Positions 57,909-64,000 of a DNA stretch of 64,000 bases are shown in pieces. The notes under the pieces are model-generated. The model saw only the letters and a list, made by a program, of their open reading frames with translations. It was not told the DNA's origin and did not search any database. Position numbers and translations under genes: made by a program. The stretch covers positions 147,594,555 through 147,658,554 of the forward strand of contig JASEVX010000003.1 in the NCBI GenBank assembly GCA_031761405.1, read 5' to 3'. Every line of letters starts with the position of its first letter. Within the stretch, counting starts at the first letter, position 1. This DNA comes from Serripes groenlandicus. Its lineage: Eukaryota > Mollusca > Bivalvia > Cardiida > Cardiidae.

Positions 57909-59156
57909 AAAGTTGAAAGATGTGGAAATCACTTTTCCTGAATTGGTATGGTAAAATCGAACCCATGCATACTAGATAAGCACCCTAACATGTTGCCTGT
58001 TTAGATATTGTAGCTCTTGAAAAAAAATGTTGTGGGAAAAGAAGCCTTTGGTTTTAATATGCATCGGGTGTTTTTTTTTAACAATTCGTTTCAATCAATC
58101 AGATTTTATCCGAATATCTAATTGTTTTAAATTGTAAAATATTTGGAAGTGTTTGAATCCACGCTTGACTCGTAATACACATCAAATAAAAATTATTTCT
58201 ATAAAACTCTGATCATCGTGAGATGTCATGATATTATTTAGATTTTTCAACACTTTCTTAATGTTCTTGTTATGTGAGAATTGATTTAAATTGAGGGCAC
58301 ACCTATACTTAATTAAGCTTTCATGCAAGGAGAAAACATTACGTTCTACGGTGCCTCATGCAGACATAGTTTATCGAACATTGTTGCAAATGTAAAATTA
58401 ATTCATGTTTTCATATTTTCATTCATAGCACTTGTATACGTTCATTCATAGCATTTGTTCGCTTGTGAAAAGCAAATTTGAAAAACAGTGGCTATCATAG
58501 ATTTTTTATGACGAGCAAGTTCTCCTATTGTTACAATGTTTTAACTATATATTTATGTTCTCACTTTTGTAATGTTTGATATGAAATGTACTTGCTCTTC
58601 AAATTTGGAAGAAATAAAGAATATCTATCTATATATCTTTGTCCTTATACAGACGCATAGAAAGATATCATTAGCTATTGACGGATATGACTGAATTTTA
58701 TTCTTTCCTGTACATTTCTGTCTAAATATGAAAAAATGCTTTCTATATTTTTTACAAAAATTTCTTTCTATATTTTTTACCAAAAATATATTTTGTTTCA
58801 ATGCAATTTCTAAATGATATGTATGTATGCAATACTCCTCACTTCTTGACAGTGTTTGCTAACTATTGTGAATATAATATAATGTTCAGCTGTCAACAAT
58901 TTTGAAGTTTTTATTCTTTCTTTATTATTGTATTCTACTGATGAAGGCGTTCTTCCGAAATTATATAGTGTAACCGTATAAACTAAACAACAAGTGTTTG
59001 TATTTTGTATTATATTTGTTTGATTTATTATTTTTATACAATTTTACCTATTCCGAAACTGCAGCAAAATAAAGACGTTTTAAAGATTTAAATTCTTTCA
59101 TTCATTTATTTTCCAACATATTTGCTCTCGTTTGTTCCTATCCATATATCCTAGCC
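57909..59156. other. AT-rich non-coding interval
   Basis: Contains an M3-like piece at about 58470-58560 (GCTTGTGAAAAGCAAATTTG to GTTACAATGTTTT) and a TTTTTACAAAAATTTCTTTCTATA local duplication around 58745, cited here by position because it exceeds a short motif. Confidence 0.35.
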
Positions 59157-59269
59157 ATGATCTGTTCATACCGTGCATACAATTCATTATCCCATCTGCA
59201 CCTGGCTGACATCACTCTAAAATCACCTTCCACCAGTACTTTCAGTACTTTGATTTTGTATATGGCTAT

Positions 59270-59420
59270 GGATTTTTCGATTCGTGTCATCTACAAAACA
59301 CTGTACTACGAACAGTATAAGCACAGTTTCATTGCTAGGACTATCCGAGACTGGAATCCCCTTCCTCCGGACCGGACGCAGATCACGTCTGTAGACGGAT
59401 TTAAGTCCCCTCTGCAGACA
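59270..59420 (+). pseudogene. LINE ORF2 C-terminal tail fragment
   Basis: Within a 103-codon open frame starting at 59157, residues from about 37 on read YKHSFIARTIRDWNPLPP and later DGFKSPLQ. The pattern [YF]xxSF-xxRTIRDWNxLP followed by a SxDxFKxxL helix is the standard last segment of many animal LINE ORF2 proteins. No reverse transcriptase blocks are visible upstream, so this is a 5'-truncated insertion. It is a different copy from the LINE at 28-32.7 kb, which lost its own tail. Confidence 0.65.
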
Positions 59421-59469
59421 GACACAGCCTTAAACAACACAGATGTTTTTATTTTATTTTTGGGATAGG

Positions 59470-60936
59470 TGCTTATTCCTAGCATGCTTTTCGAAAAGTC
59501 GACTTACGGCTGCAACCAAGCCGCACACTTGTCTACATCCGCGAAAATTGATATTTAATTGGTTGTAATCTGCTTTTACAATGATTTCATTGGATCGACC
59601 GAATCCACGCTCTGAACTATTATTGACCTCAATGATAGTTAACGTCGACCGCGCGATGACCCCAACAAGTCTTACATATAGAGAAATATGCAATCCACTG
59701 TTAAGGATGTACTGAACTGAGGTTTTGAAATTTAAAAAAAATATTTTTTTTTTTTAATTTCTTAATAAATCTTCTTATTTTGTTGTCAATTAAAACCTGT
59801 TTAGTCATTATACCTTTTTATAATTCTTCAAAATTAAAAAAAAAGTCGATAAAATTTGCTTGAGAAAAAGGGCCTATTTTTTTCATGAGCCTTCAATTTT
59901 TTCGTGAGACGCTGTCCAGTTGCCGTGTTTGATTAAGAAATTAAACTGAGCAAAAAGAACATATTAAAGTCCATGTATATAAATTTTAATTTAGAACTTG
60001 TATAGTATCATATTGTTTTGAAAAGAAGTAGAAAATATTGGAAAACGTTTTTGACATTTGAAGATATGTTTGAAAAATTAATAAATATATATTCATATTT
60101 TAACATTTTTTAGCCATTCAAAGAAGAAAAACTGAAAATATTGCCCAATGACATATACTTTTCTTATTAAAATCTGATAAATGATAGTAATTGAAATAAC
60201 TTCAAGTTTCAGAAAAAGTTAAATATTACAAATATGTTTTTTCCTTATTTCAAAGTTTTGAAATTGTCTATTCTTAAATCTGACAAATATGGACTTTCAT
60301 TAGTGTCACATAGTGTCTATTTTTTAGCTTTAACTACAATGTATCGCATGAACTTCCAAAGATATGGATAAAATACCTTCAGAATGAGATTAAAACCACA
60401 AGAAGATAAACAATTAGCATATCATCTTTCAAATATCGGCAATTTGCGTGAAAACTTTTTTTTTCATGGGCTGAAATAGCAAAAAAAAAAGCTCATCATA
60501 AGGCTTTTATAAATTGATCTAGCAAAAAAAAAAAGCCCACTACCATACTTTTTTTTTTTTTAATTTAACATATATCCAACTTTCATAAAACCAATATTAC
60601 AACAAATTTATGTTATATCATATCGTTAGTTGAATTAGAACGATACCAAAACAACACGTTTTCCATATTATTATTTGTTTTTCTTATCAATTTTCTTGAT
60701 TATATTTCTTTCATGTATGTGCTTTTGTAAAATCTTCAATTTTTGGAGGAAATAAAGAAAGATATTGATCTATCGACCACAGATCGTTAGTCCTTCACGA
60801 GTCAAAGAGGAATAATATCCTGAATAAATACAGCAGTGACCTGACAATGATCCCAGGATCAATAGGTGTCATCGATATCATAGCAACATAAGATACGCAG
60901 CCAAAGTTTATTCAATACAATGATAGTATGATGAGT
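59470..60936. other. AT-rich interval without recognised features
   Basis: Long A and T runs. No array, hairpin or coding block stands out. Confidence 0.5.
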
Positions 60937-61320
60937 TACGCCACATTCAACAATTTGTCAGTTATATCACTGCGTGTCCTGGGTAAGTTACCAGTAAGTC
61001 TGATCCATTCATCCTGTCACCAGCTTGTCAGTTATATCACTGCGTGTCCTGGGTAAGTTACCAGTAAGTATGATCCATTCATCCAGTCACCAGCTTGTCA
61101 GTTATATTACTGGGTTTCATGGGTAAGTTACCAGTAAGTTTGATCCATTCATCTTGTCAGCAGCTTGTCAGTTATATCACTGCATTTCCTGGGTAAGTCA
61201 CCAGTAAGTCTGATCCATTCATCCTGTCACCAGCTTGTCAGTCGTTATGCTTAGCCTGAATGCCAATGAGACAAAGTAACTTTTACTGCTATTATTAAAA
61301 TTGAACCCGCGACATCAGGG
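60937..61320 (-). repeat. SINE-like sequence with a fourfold 70-bp internal tandem repeat
   Basis: GTTATATCACTGCGTGTCCT recurs at 60961, 61031, 61101 and 61171, an exact 70-bp spacing, with GGGTAAGTTACCAGTAAGT inside each unit. The unit resembles the family 2 SINE body. The 3' part (TTGAACCCGCGACATC) is a reversed B-box-like region that is cut by the MULE and resumes at 62520 as CGACATCCAACACCCGAGG. Confidence 0.65.
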
Positions 61321-61326
61321 TTGTAG

Positions 61327-62517
61327 TGCGATTTGGCCAACGGATGTTTTGGCCCGGATGTTTTGGCATAGGACCTTTTGGCCTAGGACGTTTTGGCCAG
61401 GCATTCTTATCAAATAGGACTTTTTGGCCAGACAGGTTTTAAAGCCAGTTATAACAAGACACATTTTTATTTTATTTTATTTTTTATTATCAATGTATCT
61501 CTATATCTAAAATTCGAAGTGTTTTCATGTTTTATTTAAAAAAAAAAGATATTGTGAAAAAAAAATGAAAACGTTGTGGGAAAAGAAGTGTTGTCGTAGA
61601 GAGGGAAGTTTGTTGAATTCTGACGGATTGTTTGTGACCAATGATGATTAATAACTAATTATTGTAACATGTGCGGGTTTTTAGGCCTGTGTGCTGCTCT
61701 GGTTCGACGTATAACTCTTTTGATTGATTATTGGTCTGGAAGTCTGGCTTTCACTTCATCTGAAGCAGCAGCTGTGGTGAATATCAGTATCTTATTTGGT
61801 TTGTCATTGGTAGTTTCTGATTGTCGTTTCATTTGGAATCTATATTTCTCAACTTCTACTGCACTGTTGTCACCAATGTGGTTGTGTTGTGACAGAAGAT
61901 TAGCAATTTAATGGTCTTTTGTAGTTTTGAGAATGGGTTTACAGGAATCAGATACACGTTTTGTACATCTCCATTTCAATTCATTTGCAATCTTTGACTC
62001 AGATTTTACTGTGTAGGTAAAGCCATCTAGACATAGCTTCTTTCCACCTCTTTTCGTATAGATGATCTTCATTGTAGATAGATTGGAATGGTTATGAAAT
62101 GATTTTGTAAAACTGTATATATTCTCATAACTGCATCACTGAGTTATTCAAATTAAGATAATGGTCTTTGATCTTCTTTACCATGTAGTTAACTGGTATA
62201 ATTTCTTTATATATGTTTGCAATGAAAACCTTTAATAACTATCATAACTGATATATGTTTGCAATAAACTGTTAATTAGATAACAATATTTTACTTTGGA
62301 TTAAAAATGTGTAAATGTACATTTATATTATAAACATTATTAACATAATGTTCTTATACTTAATAGTTTTCTTATACTTAATACGTTTCTTATATTAATA
62401 GAGTTATAGTAGGGGAAATAGTAATTTGGCCAAAAGATCCTATCTAACGAATTTGGCTGGCCAAAAAGTCCTAGGGCAAAACGTTCGGGCCAAAACATCC
62501 GTTGGCCAAAACGTCCG
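61327..62517. mobile_element. Mutator-like (MULE) element remnant with GGCCAAAA-rich terminal inverted repeats
   Basis: The left end has TTTGGCCAACGGATGTTTTG and the right end contains its reverse complement. The similarity runs for roughly 100 bp at each end, with repeated TTTTGGCC words. Flanking CGACATC occurs on both sides (about 61303 and 62523) and may be the target duplication, with a few extra bases on the left. The interior carries the broken FLYWCH pseudogene on the minus strand and AT-rich filler. Total length about 1.2 kb makes it a deleted, non-autonomous copy. It appears to have inserted into a SINE-like sequence that resumes at 62520. Confidence 0.65.
61659..62072 (-). pseudogene. 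FLYWCH zinc-finger N-terminal part of a Mutator-like transposase (broken)
   Basis: Read on the minus strand from an ATG at 62072, the frame gives KRGGKKLCLDGFTYTVK, then LKWRCTKRVSDSCK and, further on, HNHIGD. This is the order of a FLYWCH zinc finger: KxGxxL, G-x-x-Y/F, W-x-C, C, then H-x-H. The same frame continues with EVEKYR, an SETTND segment and IKRVIRRTRAAHRPKNP, which matches the conserved stretch that follows FLYWCH in Mutator-like transposase proteins. In-frame stop codons occur at codon 55 (61908-61910), codon 115 (61728-61730) and codon 138. No catalytic transposase domain is present. It sits inside the inverted-repeat element 61327-62517, which supports a transposon origin. Confidence 0.7.
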
Positions 62518-62579
62518 CCCACCGACATCCAACACCCGAGGCGTACTCTCTACTACTAAAACCACTGACGCGATCTCGT

Positions 62580-63378
62580 TACAATGACAATAACTTTTTA
62601 TTTAAATATTTTACGCCACCGGCTGCTAAAACATAAAATTAGATTACACAATAAATAGCTGAGAATGATGACCTAACCTATTGGTTGGTGCCGCCAGTAT
62701 ACCAATGGAATAATAAATACAGTAATTATTTCATCAAAATACATGGCAATGAAATAATAATACATGCATTTGTTTTGAATACAAGCTCATTATATTCATA
62801 TTTATTGACTAGTAGCAAGACATTATGAAGTAATTTAATTTGCTGATAAACAGCCTTTTTCTAAAGTTTTAAATAACTTGACTGTATTGAATCTACAGCG
62901 CTAGACGGAGGTTTGGATATTACCAACATGACCCCTACACATCATTCATACAAATACAAATCATAAAGTTAACATCGCGTTCAAGCCGAGAGATCACTGG
63001 TAACGGTCAAGACCTGCCGGTGTCGATTCAATACAGTAAACTTGGAACAGTCTAGATAGAGGTAAATTTGTGACGCTAGCACGTCAGATGTCGATGTTTA
63101 ACCGATTTGAATAATTAATTCTGACCATTGTTGTACCAGTGTCAGAAATATACCAATCTGTGACAAATTACGGCTAAGTTGATAACAACTGTGCAGAGCA
63201 ATTGACGACCTATATGTCAAACAACTCTTATAGTCTAGGATGTGTTATAGTTTGCGATCAAACTGTCAAGATAATCTAACAATCCACGGTACAGCGTAGT
63301 TTGCGACATAACTGTCTATCTCAGAACAAAAGCATGGAAAGTGTCAATAAATCAAGCTACAACTACTGAATAGTGTCG
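62580..63378. other. unique non-coding interval
   Basis: No repeat or coding signal recognised between the SINE-like remnant and duplicated segment copy 2. Confidence 0.4.
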
Positions 63379-63935
63379 AAACTATTGTGACAAAAGGAGA
63401 AATTGATAGTTATGAGCAATTTCTTCTTTTGCCACAATGTTTTCAAAAGTTGTGTGCTGCAGACACGTCAGAAAGCGTCTGTATGTTAACATTCTGTGTG
63501 CGCCAGGTCAAAATTGAAACTGTTTCGACCCGTTACTTATGGAAAGCCTTAGCCTCTTTTAAAAATAAGATATGAATATTCATTACCCATCACGATTACT
63601 CTATACAGTACCTAAGCCAGTCAAGCTACATACCGCCAGACAAACTCATCTCCTTATAGTATCCGTACGAATATTCATGTCGTATTGAGACCGAGGTTCA
63701 GTTCAGTGAATATTCTTTGAGAATAAAGTAACAGGTATTACAGTTAACAGACACAATGGAAACAGGAAAAAAGAAGGGTTTGCAATTATATCAATACAAA
63801 CTATTTAATAGCCATTGTCCAGTCGAACCATTGTCCGGTCTTTCACAAAGCAAAGGTCATGGGACGTTGAGCGACTATTTGTCAATTATTTTTATGGTAG
63901 ATCTTTTAAACCCTTCGTTTAACCCGTTCTCACTT
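63379..63935 (+). repeat. duplicated segment, copy 2
   Basis: Matches 46660-47360 in the same orientation, most strongly at 63600-63700. The start contains an M3-like piece (GTGACAAAAGGAGAAATTGA). The end at TTTAACCCGTTCTCACTTAC may be the left end of another M3 element running out of the window. Confidence 0.75.
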
Positions 63936-64000
63936 ACAGACGCATTTTGAAGCATTTGCAATACATACACTCTATTTAGAAAAATCGCGGTAAGAGGCGA

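Overview
The window is 64 kb of repeat-dense, intron- and intergene-rich animal DNA. Its character points to a bivalve mollusc: tRNA-derived SINEs, pearl/Helentron-like elements ending in a hairpin plus CTTGTTT, CR1-type LINE pieces, several MITE families and long minisatellites. A heterodont such as a dreissenid is my guess; it rests on remembered similarity of the repeats, not on a search. There are no operons and no intact long genes. The only host coding sequence I can defend is the 3' end of one plus-strand gene, made of two exons at 14107-14244 and 15424-16091 that join in phase.

Region by region: 1-14 kb is mostly satellite DNA. It holds a 55-bp array (1.24-2.37 kb, split by a SINE), a 38-bp array (2.80-6.08 kb), a (TCA)n tract (9.83-10.19 kb) and a 19-bp array (10.87-13.87 kb), with SINEs and MITEs between them. 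14-16.1 kb carries the gene end. 16-23.6 kb is non-coding with scattered SINEs and MITEs.

From 23.6 to 57.6 kb lies the main architecture: a diverged inverted duplication of about 3 kb. Its left arm (23.61-43.28 kb) has been split by two insertions. One is a 14.2-kb nest of Helentron-like elements plus a degraded CR1-type LINE (24.65-38.81 kb). The other is a 2.5-kb insert carrying a 1.6-kb foldback built from repeated long hairpins (39.70-41.32 kb). The right arm (54.23-57.62 kb) is nearly continuous and acts as the empty-site reference. The spacer (43.3-54.2 kb) holds MITEs, one of them with a 30-bp VNTR grown inside it, a tandem array of about 150-bp units (49.7-51.1 kb) and a long hairpin (51.3 kb).

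57.6-64 kb has a SINE, a LINE tail, a 70-bp repeat array, a Mutator-like element remnant with a FLYWCH zinc-finger pseudogene, and a second copy of a duplicated segment whose first copy is at 46.7-47.4 kb.

The genes do not form a pathway. The window is best read as a record of nested transposition, satellite expansion and palindrome formation beside one host gene. Boundaries were located by eye; identities of repeat families are inferences from motifs and remembered families.
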